Assembly (NCBI RefSeq): GCF_900215335.1 | Contig: NZ_OCMT01000002.1 | Span: forward strand, 1,054,001 to 1,118,000 | Length of the DNA: 64,000 nt | Direction: 5' to 3' | Source: Pedobacter xixiisoli | Lineage (GTDB): Bacteria > Bacteroidota > Bacteroidia > Sphingobacteriales > Sphingobacteriaceae | Part shown: positions 48,615 to 56,832 of the stretch, piece after piece | Layout of the letters: each line of letters begins with the position of its first letter | Numbering within the stretch: position 1 is the stretch's first letter | Program-made: the position numbers and the translations under genes | Notes under the pieces: model-generated | Database searches by the model: none | Seen by the model: only the letters and a program-made list of their open reading frames with translations | Told to the model about the DNA's origin: nothing

Positions 48615-48962
48615 CTAATAATCAGATAGTTCATCCGCACTAGTCAGTGCTTTATGTTCACTCAATTTTGCTCTAGTTTTATCTTTATGTTTAGTAATCT
48701 GTTTCCTTAATGACTCAATTGCCAAGTCGGTCGCTTCCTCGAAAGACTTACATTGTTCTTTTGCGAACATAGTTCCGCCAGGTACTATCAGCTTAATTTC
48801 GCTTATTTTGTTTGCCTCATCTTCTACATTTTCTAGTTTTAGGTAAACTTCACCACTTATAATCTGATCAAAAAACTGATCCAACTTATCTACTTTCTTT
48901 TGAATAAACTCCAATAACTTCTTATCTGCATTAAAATGGATAGACTGTACTCTAATTTTCAT
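48615..48962 (-). CDS. hpf: Ribosome hibernation promoting factor, short form (HPF/RaiA)
   Basis: A 115-residue short-type HPF/YfiA protein that binds the 30S decoding centre and silences ribosomes in stationary phase. The alpha-beta fold pattern is seen (KIRVQSIHFNADKKLLEFIQ, the KLDQFFDQI helix, AIESLRKQITKHKDK). It lacks the C-terminal dimerisation domain of long HPF. It starts 13 bases after the recombinase stop and is followed by a terminator. Confidence 0.93.
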   Translation of the reverse strand: MKIRVQSIHFNADKKLLEFIQKKVDKLDQFFDQIISGEVYLKLENVEDEANKISEIKLIVPGGTMFAKEQCKSFEEATDLAIESLRKQITKHKDKTRAKLSEHKALTSADELSDY

Positions 48963-48975
48963 TTTTCCTCCTTTT

Positions 48976-49863
48976 TTACGCCCTAGGATGGGCTTGTTTA
49001 TAAATGGACCTTAATCTTTCTACTGAATTGTGCGTGTAAACTTGCGTAGCCGCCAAGCTAGCATGACCCAAAAGTTCCTTAATTGCATTTAAATCTGCCC
49101 CCCTATTCAACAAACTACTCGCAAAAGAATGTCGCAGCACATGCGGACTTTTCTTTTCTTGAGTAGATACTAATTTCAAACAACTATTTACTATACGGTA
49201 AATGAGGTTTGGATATGCCTGATCACCACTATTGGTAACGACCAGGTAAGCACTTTTGTTGTCGAAATTTTGCAAAGTTTTCAATGAAATAAATTCTAGC
49301 ACCTCATTTTGCAGTGCCTTATGCAAAGGAATTAACCTTTCTTTATTTCTCTTGCCCAACACTTTAACCGTGCCTTCGTATTCATTAAAATCTTCTTCTT
49401 TTAAAGTTATAAGCTCTGCCAAACGCATACCTGTGCCAAACAATAGCTCTACCACCAACTTGTCTCTCTTTCCAGCAAAACTATCATCAAAGCTATGTTC
49501 TCCGTCCAACAATGCGTCCATTTTCACTTCCTCAACAAAAACAGGAAGTTTTTTTGGTGTTTTCAGTGTCTTGATCAACCTAGCTGGATTCGAAGCTATT
49601 TTATCTTCGCGATGCAAAAACTTGTAGAAGCTTTTTAGTGACGACAGTTTTCTATTCACGGCACTTTCGGTGAGTTTTTTCTCTTTCAGCAACTCTACCA
49701 TAAAGTTTTTGATATCGACCGCTCTTACATCAACTATGTTAGTGGGAGAATCAGCCTGTAGAAAATCTTGGAATTGTTGCAAATCTGCTTTGTACGCCTG
49801 CAAGGTGTGCGGCGAATAACGCTTTTCATACTGTAAATAAGTGAAAAAATCGTTGATCAGCAT
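48976..49863 (-). CDS. Tyrosine recombinase, XerC/XerD type
   Basis: A 295-residue tyrosine recombinase. The N-terminal SAM-like DNA-binding domain covers about residues 1-90 (FFTYLQYEKRYSPHTLQAY). The catalytic domain has the first Arg in GTGMRLAEL (about 146), the Lys in VLGKRNKERLIP, HVLRHSFA with His and Arg (about 242-245), LGHASLAATQVYTH with the second His and the nucleophilic Tyr (about 276). Its size and the absence of any element nearby point to a chromosome dimer resolution enzyme, not a phage integrase. XerC versus XerD is not decided. It lies between rpsU and hpf on the same strand. Confidence 0.9.
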   Translation of the reverse strand: MLINDFFTYLQYEKRYSPHTLQAYKADLQQFQDFLQADSPTNIVDVRAVDIKNFMVELLKEKKLTESAVNRKLSSLKSFYKFLHREDKIASNPARLIKTLKTPKKLPVFVEEVKMDALLDGEHSFDDSFAGKRDKLVVELLFGTGMRLAELITLKEEDFNEYEGTVKVLGKRNKERLIPLHKALQNEVLEFISLKTLQNFDNKSAYLVVTNSGDQAYPNLIYRIVNSCLKLVSTQEKKSPHVLRHSFASSLLNRGADLNAIKELLGHASLAATQVYTHNSVERLRSIYKQAHPRA

Positions 49864-50065
49864 TTTACATTTCAGATTGGTTGATGAGTCAATTTACAAA
49901 AGAAAACGACATCACCAAAGGTTTTTTTCAAATAATGACCAAAATCCTTCGATGCATTGAATTACATCAAACTTTAGGAAATGTAAGGAGGAAAGTTGCT
50001 ATTTATTACGTAAAACTGTATAGTTTATAAAGAATGGGACGAACTTCAACAAGATTAGATATAAA

Positions 50066-50097
50066 AAAAGAGGACACCTAAGTAGGTATCCTCTTTT
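50066..50097 (-). terminator. Terminator after rpsU
   Basis: A 15-bp stem (AAAAGAGGACACCTA at 50066-50080, partner at 50083-50097, with one G-U pair on the minus-strand RNA) and a following U tract on the minus strand. It lies about 20 bases after the rpsU stop, so rpsU is likely transcribed alone. Confidence 0.88.
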
Positions 50098-50118
50098 ATA
50101 TGTTCATTCGAAAAGGAA

Positions 50119-50313
50119 TTAAATTGTTCCTTCTTGATTTAATCCTTGGATATAAACCGCTTTCTTAACTTCAGTACGGCGAGTTACAGATTTTTTCTCG
50201 TATGCTTGACGGCTACGTAGTTCTCTTAAAACACCAGTTTTTTCGAATTTTTTCTTAAAACGCTTTAACGCTTTATCTAACGATTCACCATCTTTAATAT
50301 TGATCATGATCAT
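50119..50313 (-). CDS. rpsU: 30S ribosomal protein bS21
   Basis: A 64-residue, highly basic bS21 (ESLDKALKRFKKKFEKTG, then VLRELRSRQAYEKKSV). I kept the first ATG at 50313; a second lies 6 bases on, but the first has the better distance to the Shine-Dalgarno. In Bacteroidota ribosomes bS21, with bS18 and bS6, holds the anti-Shine-Dalgarno tail of 16S rRNA, and rpsU mRNA keeps a strong Shine-Dalgarno so that bS21-poor ribosomes translate it. This gene fits that picture exactly. Confidence 0.98.
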   Translation of the reverse strand: MIMINIKDGESLDKALKRFKKKFEKTGVLRELRSRQAYEKKSVTRRTEVKKAVYIQGLNQEGTI

Positions 50314-50324
50314 AACGTTGAAAT

Positions 50325-50331
50325 ACCTCCT
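50325..50331 (-). promoter_or_regulatory. Perfect Shine-Dalgarno of rpsU
   Basis: Minus strand AGGAGGT, 11 bases before the first ATG. It is a full complement of the anti-Shine-Dalgarno core. The starts of tuf, rplL, rpoB and rpoC in this window have no such sequence. Confidence 0.9.
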
Positions 50332-50491
50332 CTCGTTTTTTTTAATCCCAGCTTTTATGCTTGGGGCTGCAAATGTAGGTAATTTATTGAAAAAGAGAAA
50401 GTTTTTACTGTTTTATTTCTAAAAAAATTAAAGGGATACCTTGCGAGCATCCCTTCTATCAAACCAGAAACTATAAAGTGTGAGCGTAATA

Positions 50492-51403
50492 TTAGTTGAG
50501 TGTATTTAAAAATGCATCTATTTGGGCTGCTGTAGCTGGTGCAACATTTACATTTAAGTGCAAATCGGCGCTTACGGTAAAGTTGGTTTGCCCAAAATAA
50601 ATGACATCGTTTACATCGGTAGATAAAACCACCAATTTACCTTTTAAACCAATAGGCATAGAATTGAGATAAGACTGGTGCTTATTCACAGCCAATACAA
50701 ATGGCAAGCCTGCAACAGTTTTCAAATCATCAAAAACCATGTATGCTCTTTGGTCTTTAATACTTGGAGCTGCGCCTGCATAAACTGGGCTAGCAGTAAC
50801 GGTTGTTTTAGGATTTGGATTACTGTAGAAATAATCGCAGTTAACCCAGCCAAAGCCTGGCAAATTGAATTGATAGAAATCGGTACTAGTGGCTACCCTT
50901 GCTTTTTGGTCTAATACCCAAGTGCTATCTGAGGCAGCAGTTGGCGCCCATACGAATAAATCCATTGGAGCGGTATTAAATGTTGTTGGCACCTTTACGG
51001 CTACAGCAATTGCTGGATTTAACCTAAGCGCTTGACCGTTTTGGCTAGCTAAAATCTGAAATTCGCCCCCCGATACCAGCAATTGTCCGTTAGATTGAGT
51101 TACCTTACCAGAAAGAATGATGTCTCTTTTGCTTAAAACTTCTTTCAAGCTTACTACTACAGCACCAGTTACTGGGTTTCCACTGGCATCGATAAATGAG
51201 TTGGCGGGGAAATCAAATTTCATCCCTTTGGTTCCAGTAATACTAAATGCAGTTGCTCCTGTGCCATTAAACTTTTGAGTAGGAACAGAAAACTTAGCAT
51301 TAAATTCTGCCAAGGTTAATTTAGTTTCATCATTTCCTTTATCTTTTTTACAGGCAAACAATGTAGTTATTACAACTAATGCAATTAAAGTTAAATTTTT
51401 CAT
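50492..51403 (-). CDS. Lipoprotein of unknown function
   Basis: A 303-residue lipoprotein (lipobox TTLFAC, Cys at about residue 18) followed by KKDKGNDE, a charged stretch that may direct it to the cell surface. Residues 50-140 are beta-rich with a GMKFDFPANSFIDASGNPV motif and AVVVSLKEVLSKRDIILSGK, a module I recognise only as recurrent in Bacteroidota lipoproteins. The C-terminal half has no known motif. I assign no function. It is monocistronic. Confidence 0.75.
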   Translation of the reverse strand: MKNLTLIALVVITTLFACKKDKGNDETKLTLAEFNAKFSVPTQKFNGTGATAFSITGTKGMKFDFPANSFIDASGNPVTGAVVVSLKEVLSKRDIILSGKVTQSNGQLLVSGGEFQILASQNGQALRLNPAIAVAVKVPTTFNTAPMDLFVWAPTAASDSTWVLDQKARVATSTDFYQFNLPGFGWVNCDYFYSNPNPKTTVTASPVYAGAAPSIKDQRAYMVFDDLKTVAGLPFVLAVNKHQSYLNSMPIGLKGKLVVLSTDVNDVIYFGQTNFTVSADLHLNVNVAPATAAQIDAFLNTLN

Positions 51404-51539
51404 AATACTAGTTTTTTAAATGAGCTTATCTATTTAGGGAGTTTAATTTCCACCCTGTTTATAAGCATATCAACTAGCATTAAAATTTGTTACCCTATTT
51501 TCGTAAAAAATATTTGGAAAACACTCCCCACAAGTAAAA

Positions 51540-51588
51540 AGCCACAGATGCACAAATTATTTATGATAACATTCGTGCATCTGTGGCT
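51540..51588. repeat. 14-bp perfect palindrome (AGCCACAGATGCAC)
   Basis: AGCCACAGATGCAC at 51540-51553 is mirrored at 51575-51588 around a 21-base loop, 23 bases beyond the stop of the acyl-CoA dehydrogenase gene. On the minus strand the stem is followed by TTTTTAC, so it may double as a terminator. CCACAGAT-type palindromes are widespread in unrelated bacteria. Confidence 0.7.
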
Positions 51589-51611
51589 AAAATTTCAAAA
51601 AAAGAAAAATA

Positions 51612-52766
51612 TTATTTCATAATCTCTCTGGCAATTACAATTTTTTGGATTTCTGAGGTTCCTTCGCCTATCGTACAAAGTTTAGCATCTCTGTAGAACT
51701 TCTCTACTGGAAAATCTTTGGTATAGCCGTAACCTCCAAAAATTTGCACAGCTTCCGTAGCACATCTTACCGCTACTTCCGAAGAATAATACTTAGCCAT
51801 TGCAGACTCTTTGCTCACTGGCTGATGTCTGTTTTTCAAATCTGCCGCCTGACGAATCAATAAATCTGCTGCTTCTATTTCAGTGGCCATATCTGCCAAT
51901 TTAAAACTAATCCCCTGAAAACTCGAAATACTTTGACCGAACTGCTGTCTTTCCTTAGAATAAGCTAAGGCAGCTTCAAAAGCTCCTTTTGCTATACCTA
52001 AACCTAATGCAGCGATAGAAATACGCCCGCCATCAAGTACTTTCATAGCTTGTTTAAAGCCTTCTCCTTCTACACCCAATAAATTTTCTTTTGGTACACG
52101 GCAGTTGTCAAAAATCATTTCCGTAGTTTCTGATGCACGCATGCCTAGTTTATTTTCTTTTTTACCAGCACTGAAACCTGCTGTACCTCTTTCTACCACA
52201 ATCGCCGAGATCCCTTTGGAACTTCCAGCTTCACCTGTACGCACCATTACTACGGCAACATCCCCAGATTTTCCGTGAGTAATCCAGTTTTTAGCACCAT
52301 TTATCACATATTCATCGCCATCTAAAACAGCTGTAGTTTGCATGCGCAAAGCATCCGAACCTGTATTCGCTTCGGTTAAACCCCAAGCGCCAATCCATTC
52401 TGCGGTAGCCAATTTAGGCAACCACTTCGCTTTTTGTTCTTCGTTACCGAAAGCTAGAATATGGCCAGTACATAAGGAATTATGCGCTGCCAGCGACAAA
52501 CCTATAGAGCCGCAAACTTTGGCCACCTCTACAATTACATCTACATATTCCTGATAGCCAAAACCAGAGCCACCATATTCTTCCGGAACCAAAACGCCCA
52601 TTAAGCCAATTTGGCCAAGTTCTTTAAATAATTCTACGGGAAAATGCTGTGCCTCGTCCCATTCCATTACATTCTTACGAATGTTTTTTTCTGCAAAATC
52701 ACGCACCATCTTCTTAATCATGGTACGGTTTTCACTCTCTTGGAAACTCACTCCTGTTTGATTCAT
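51612..52766 (-). CDS. Acyl-CoA dehydrogenase (short/branched-chain type)
   Basis: A 384-residue flavoprotein that oxidises acyl-CoA to the trans-2-enoyl form. The FAD site LTEANTGSDALRMQTTA (about residues 133-149), NWITHG, the helix RQQFGQSISSFQ and the C-terminal signature QIFGGYGYTKDFPVEKFYRD are present. IGEGTSEIQ holds the catalytic glutamate in the position of short-chain and butyryl-CoA dehydrogenases. It carries no electron-transfer partner nearby. Confidence 0.94.
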   Translation of the reverse strand: MNQTGVSFQESENRTMIKKMVRDFAEKNIRKNVMEWDEAQHFPVELFKELGQIGLMGVLVPEEYGGSGFGYQEYVDVIVEVAKVCGSIGLSLAAHNSLCTGHILAFGNEEQKAKWLPKLATAEWIGAWGLTEANTGSDALRMQTTAVLDGDEYVINGAKNWITHGKSGDVAVVMVRTGEAGSSKGISAIVVERGTAGFSAGKKENKLGMRASETTEMIFDNCRVPKENLLGVEGEGFKQAMKVLDGGRISIAALGLGIAKGAFEAALAYSKERQQFGQSISSFQGISFKLADMATEIEAADLLIRQAADLKNRHQPVSKESAMAKYYSSEVAVRCATEAVQIFGGYGYTKDFPVEKFYRDAKLCTIGEGTSEIQKIVIAREIMK

Positions 52767-53055
52767 AAGTTGCTGTTAAAAGAAAAAACTGCTTAAATAC
52801 CTTGCGTTGTAGCGTTGTGCATTTAAACAGTTTAGTAAGATTTATATTTGGTTAAGGGCAATGTTAAACAAATTAAATTACACTTTCAAAGCAATAATAT
52901 TCTTCTTTAAGTGGAATGATTTGGTATGTGGTTCAAATATTTAGTGAACAGCACCAAAAACCTAACAAAATACAAGCTTCTAAAATTGAAACTTTTTTTT
53001 AAATTAATTTGAAATGAGGCTTATATTGAAACCTTTTTATCGAAAAAGCTTTGAT

Positions 53056-53583
53056 TTAGTAATCAGCCAAGGCAAAAAGCTTATCACTAAATACCTTTAG
53101 TCTGTCTTTACCATTTAAGAAATCTAGATTGATTAGGAAAGAATAGCCTGCTACTTCAGCGCCTAGCTTCTGTACCAAAGCTGATGCAGCAACCACAGTT
53201 CCGCCAGTTGCCAACAAATCATCGTGGATTAACACTTTTTGTCCTGTTTCAAAAGCATCTTCGTGAACTTCTAAAGTAGCACTTCCGTACTCCAAATCGT
53301 AAGACTGTTGGATAGTTTTATACGGAAGTTTACCCGCTTTTCTGATAGGTACAAAAGGAACATTCAATTTTTGCGCCAAAGCTAAACCAAATAAAAAACC
53401 CCTGCTTTCTATTCCGGCAACCACATCAACTTTAACACCTGCTAGCTGCGCAGCCAAAGCATCGGCAATTTCATTGCACAAAGCTGGATTTTTTAATATT
53501 GGTGTAATGTCTTTGAAAATAATCCCAGGTTTTGGAAAATCGGGAACGTCTCTAATAATTTGTTTGATTTTATCGGATACCAT
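53056..53583 (-). CDS. apt: Adenine phosphoribosyltransferase
   Basis: A 175-residue purine salvage enzyme converting adenine and PRPP to AMP. The pattern IRDVPDFPKPGIIFKDITPI, GIESRGFLFG and the PRPP-binding loop IHDDLLATGGTV (about residues 119-130) are complete. The 289-base region to the upstream acyl-CoA dehydrogenase is AT-rich and shows no feature I recognise. Confidence 0.97.
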   Translation of the reverse strand: MVSDKIKQIIRDVPDFPKPGIIFKDITPILKNPALCNEIADALAAQLAGVKVDVVAGIESRGFLFGLALAQKLNVPFVPIRKAGKLPYKTIQQSYDLEYGSATLEVHEDAFETGQKVLIHDDLLATGGTVVAASALVQKLGAEVAGYSFLINLDFLNGKDRLKVFSDKLFALADY

Positions 53584-53584
53584 T

Positions 53585-53705
53585 TTGAGTTAAAAGTTGA
53601 AAGTCAAAAAGTTCAGGGTTGAAAATTGAAAGCCAAAAGTAAGGTATTTTAGTTGATAGTTGATGGATAATAGTTAACAGCTGATGGCTGATGGTTAATA
53701 GTTCA
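53585..53705. repeat. Low-complexity spacer (AGTTGAAAG and AGTTGATGG words)
   Basis: The spacer between the HhH gene and apt reiterates AAAGTTGAAAG-like words and then TAGTTGATGGATAATAGTTAA and GCTGATGGCTGATGGTTAA. It has no coding capacity and no clear terminator. Confidence 0.5.
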
Positions 53706-53722
53706 TCTTTAATAGCCTAGTA

Positions 53723-54622
53723 TCAGAAACTTAAATATGGCGCTATCTTTTGGATGGTTTCGGGCTTTAAAATAAGCACCTTACCCAAATCAGCTATGCT
53801 TTTATAAGGACCATGCTGTTTTCTGTATTGTATAATGGCATTCATTTGCTTAAAAGTTAGGTAAGGATGTCGTTTCAAATCATCAAACTCTACTGTATTG
53901 ATGTTTAATTTCGCAATACCTGCCATATCGATTTTAATTTGGTCTTTTATCTCATTAAATTTTGGGGTATCTACGCCAAAGACTTCAAACAATTGCTCTT
54001 TGTTATAAAATCCGCCCAAGCGTTCTCTATATTTCACAATCCTTCGGGCAAATGCAGCTCCAACACCTTTAATCTTATCGAGCTCTAAAGTATCTGCGGT
54101 ATTAATCTCTACAATTACGGCTTCCTTTTTAGTGTAAGCAAAGGCTGGCTTTTTATCTACTTGCTCAGTTTTGGGGATGGCTACGTAAGGCAACAACGCC
54201 TCATACTTCTCTGGCGAAATCGTATACATCCGTTTTAAGTCTTCTGGTTTGTAAAACTTACCGCCTTTTTTCACATAGTTTACAATAGACATCGCCTGTT
54301 TATAAGAAAGACCAAATTGTTGCCATTCTTTTTCGGTAATTGTATTAGGGTTAAATTCGAAGTAATGGACTGTTCGTTTTGCAGTTGAATTTTCAATCTC
54401 ATTACGAGTGTTGCTATATTTCTTCTTATTGTATCGGTCTACCAACACCAATTTTTGCACTGCTAATTTTTCAGCAATTTCATTTATCGACTTTGTATGA
54501 AAATAAAACTGATATATATAAGGTATAAAGGTGACAACAACAATTATTATCACTAGATACAAAAGTCCATTATACTCTCGTTTACTAAAACCGAAGTTGT
54601 TGCTTAGCCATTTTTCCATCAT
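53723..54622 (-). CDS. Membrane-anchored helix-hairpin-helix (ComEA-like) protein
   Basis: A 299-residue protein with one N-terminal transmembrane helix (about residues 19-40) and three ComEA-type helix-hairpin-helix modules. The modules start at FNPNTITEKEW (about 93), VEINTADTLELDKIKGVG (about 173, the best match with the GVG hairpin) and LNINTVEFDDLKRH (about 236). Such proteins bind double-stranded DNA without sequence preference, at the outer face of the inner membrane in transformable bacteria. No other competence gene is nearby, so a role in DNA uptake is possible only by analogy. Confidence 0.85.
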   Translation of the reverse strand: MMEKWLSNNFGFSKREYNGLLYLVIIIVVVTFIPYIYQFYFHTKSINEIAEKLAVQKLVLVDRYNKKKYSNTRNEIENSTAKRTVHYFEFNPNTITEKEWQQFGLSYKQAMSIVNYVKKGGKFYKPEDLKRMYTISPEKYEALLPYVAIPKTEQVDKKPAFAYTKKEAVIVEINTADTLELDKIKGVGAAFARRIVKYRERLGGFYNKEQLFEVFGVDTPKFNEIKDQIKIDMAGIAKLNINTVEFDDLKRHPYLTFKQMNAIIQYRKQHGPYKSIADLGKVLILKPETIQKIAPYLSF

Positions 54623-54728
54623 TCATAGGTATTTGATGAATTCAATCTGATTTCTTTTGGCACAAGAAGTCAAGATGTTTTCATAGTTTAGATAGTAACT
54701 CTAAAATAAATCTTATTTTTGACATTGC

Positions 54729-54760
54729 GTTATACTTATTCGATATCGCAGTTATACTTA
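54729..54760 (+). promoter_or_regulatory. Direct repeat GTTATACTTA, candidate operator
   Basis: GTTATACTTA occurs at 54729-54738 and 54751-54760, two helical turns apart (22 bases), with the palindrome CGATATCG between them. The pair lies 17 bases before the acyltransferase start and overlaps where its promoter should be, so a regulator could bind both copies from the same face of the helix. Confidence 0.35.
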
Positions 54761-54776
54761 ACCTTATTATTTGTAC

Positions 54777-56528
54777 ATGAAGATTATTACTAAACAAGAA
54801 TTTGCACAGGCAACGAAGATAGATAAGTTGGGGGTTCCGGGACTGGCCGCACTGTTAATGGAGGTAATGAAACTGAACGACATTAATAAGGTATTCTCCA
54901 TGAACCAGCATTTTGAGGGTTTAGAATTTGTAGATAAGATATTAGAAACTATCGGAGTTTCTATTGATTTTGATGAGGATGACCTAAAAAACATCCCCAA
55001 AACAGGAGGATTTATTGCCATTGCCAACCATCCTTATGGTGGCGTAGAAGGTTTGGCCTTGGTAAAGTTGCTTTGTACTGTTAGGCCAGAAGCTAAGGTA
55101 ATGGTTAACTTCATCCTTAAAAAAATACCTAACCTAAGTGAATTCTTTGTTGCGGTAAACCCTTTCGAGAATGTACAGCACTCTTCAAGCATCAGCGGTT
55201 TAAAATCAACTTTTGATTTATTGCAAAGCGGTACGCCAATAGGAATTTTTCCAGCGGGTGAGGTATCGACGTTCAACCTGGAAAAACAGGAAATCACCGA
55301 TAGGCTTTGGCACCCTGTAGTAGGTAAATTGGTTGCAAGAGCGAAATTACCAGTAGTGCCTATCTATTTTCATGGCAATAACGGCGTGTTATTTAATATC
55401 TTGAGCTTTATACACCCTACGCTAAGAACGGCCAAGCTGCCTTCTGAATTTTTGAACAAACAAGGCTTAAAAATTAAAGTACGTATTGGCAAGCCTATCA
55501 AGATTGAAGACATCAATTACAATAAAGACACCAATAAATTATTAGATTTTTTAAGAGCCAGAACTTATGCTTTAGGCACTAGCTTAGAACAAGAAAGAAA
55601 GCTCTTCAACCCGATCAACCTATTTAAGATTAAGAAAAAGCCAGCCGAAATAGTTGAAGAGACACCTAAAGATTTGATGGCTAAAGAAGTAGCCGGCTTA
55701 GCTGAATATAGGGTTTGGGAAGAGAAAAACTACGAGGTTTATATTGTACCAACAACGGGCATACCTCATATTTTAAGAGAAATTGGCCGATTAAGAGAAA
55801 TTACATTTAGACAGGTTGGTGAGGGAACCAATAAAAAAATAGATTTAGACAACTACGATATTTACTATAACCACCTTTTTATTTGGGACAAAGAAACCCA
55901 TATGATTGTAGGTGCTTATCGTATTGGAAAAGGCGATGAAATTTTAGATACGATGGGCAAACGTGGTTTCTATATTTCGGAGCTATTTAAAATAAAAGAA
56001 CCTTTTTATCCGATTTTAAGGCAAGGTATTGAGTTAGGACGCTCGTGGATTAGAAAGGAGTACCAGCTTAAACCTTTACCACTTTTCTTACTGTGGAAAG
56101 GGATTTTGAAATACCTGATGTTAAACCCGCAGTATCGTTATATGATTGGCCCCGTGAGTATCAGCAATAGTTTTTCGAAGTTCAGTAAATCGTTGATTGT
56201 AGATTTCATTACCAAAAACCACTTTGATTATGAAATGGCGCATTATGTAAAACCAAGAAATAAATTTAAGGCAGACCTTAGTCCGATAGATACTGATTTA
56301 TTGATTGAACAGAGCGAAAGCTTGAAGGATTTGGACGGACTGATTGGAGATATCGAAAATAACCATATTAAAATACCTGTGTTGTTGCGCCAGTACATGA
56401 ACTTAAATGCCAAAATCATTTGTTTCAACATCGACCCTAAATTTTCGGATTGTTTAGATGGATTTTTGGTAGTAGATACGCATAAAATTCCTGCAGATAT
56501 TTTGGAAAAGGTTGGAAAGAACCTTTAG
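54777..56528 (+). CDS. Bifunctional lipid acyltransferase: PlsC-like domain fused to GNAT N-acyltransferase (OlsF/GlsF type)
   Basis: A 583-residue fusion. The N-terminal half (about residues 60-270) is a lysophospholipid acyltransferase-like domain with NHPYGGVEG in place of NHxxxxD and the FPAGEVST block. The C-terminal half (about 300-560) is an OlsB-like GNAT domain with LREIGRLREITFRQVGEG, then ELGRSWIRKEYQ and PLFLLWKGI. Proteins of this layout make amino acid lipids: the GNAT half N-acylates ornithine or glycine with a 3-hydroxy fatty acid and the PlsC half O-acylates it. Which head group is used here is unknown. The ATG at 54777 was chosen over a TTG six bases earlier. Confidence 0.85.
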   Translation: MKIITKQEFAQATKIDKLGVPGLAALLMEVMKLNDINKVFSMNQHFEGLEFVDKILETIGVSIDFDEDDLKNIPKTGGFIAIANHPYGGVEGLALVKLLCTVRPEAKVMVNFILKKIPNLSEFFVAVNPFENVQHSSSISGLKSTFDLLQSGTPIGIFPAGEVSTFNLEKQEITDRLWHPVVGKLVARAKLPVVPIYFHGNNGVLFNILSFIHPTLRTAKLPSEFLNKQGLKIKVRIGKPIKIEDINYNKDTNKLLDFLRARTYALGTSLEQERKLFNPINLFKIKKKPAEIVEETPKDLMAKEVAGLAEYRVWEEKNYEVYIVPTTGIPHILREIGRLREITFRQVGEGTNKKIDLDNYDIYYNHLFIWDKETHMIVGAYRIGKGDEILDTMGKRGFYISELFKIKEPFYPILRQGIELGRSWIRKEYQLKPLPLFLLWKGILKYLMLNPQYRYMIGPVSISNSFSKFSKSLIVDFITKNHFDYEMAHYVKPRNKFKADLSPIDTDLLIEQSESLKDLDGLIGDIENNHIKIPVLLRQYMNLNAKIICFNIDPKFSDCLDGFLVVDTHKIPADILEKVGKNL

Positions 56529-56832
56529 TTAGTTTGCAGTTGACAGTTCTCAGTTGACAAGCATAGTTTCAAAAACGATATAAAAAGCAAAAGCCTCGAC
56601 ATCCATCGGGGCTCTGTGCTATCAACTAACCTAAACTGTATGATAAATACTAACCAAATATTTAACGTCACAAATGTAAGTTTGCAATGTTAAGCCTCTG
56701 TAAAAACTAGGTTATTTTATATTTACTTAACAGGAAAAATCAAATTCGAGTAAAAACGGCTTTTTTTTGAAGATTTCTCTTGCATTACTAAGTTAACTTT
56801 ACTTAAATTTATTGTTAACTCAATGTTAATAA
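56529..56832. other. Gene-free stretch with a hairpin and phased TTAA repeats
   Basis: The stretch opens with reiterated GTTGACAG/CAGTTGAC words. AGCCTCGA (56592-56599) then pairs with TCGGGGCT (56606-56613) as an 8-bp stem with one G-U pair; its U-rich side points to the minus strand, so it does not end the acyltransferase transcript well. TTAA occurs at 56793, 56803, 56815 and 56826, close to every 11 bases, just before the next gene; the last two are TGTTAA exactly 11 apart. I see no coding capacity. Confidence 0.4.

Noticed and set aside
48976..49863. Tyrosine recombinase as evidence of a genomic island or integron
   Set aside because: It lies within a conserved housekeeping block, has XerC/D size and has no att sites, cargo or composition change around it.
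56592..56613. Hairpin after the lipid acyltransferase gene as its terminator
   Set aside because: The U-rich side is on the minus strand, where no upstream gene is present, and the plus-strand side lacks a U tract.
56793..56829. Phased TTAA repeats as a second Pho box
   Set aside because: Spacing is irregular (10, 12, 11), the sequence is AT-rich and the repeats abut the start codon, leaving no room for a promoter downstream; kept only as a note.
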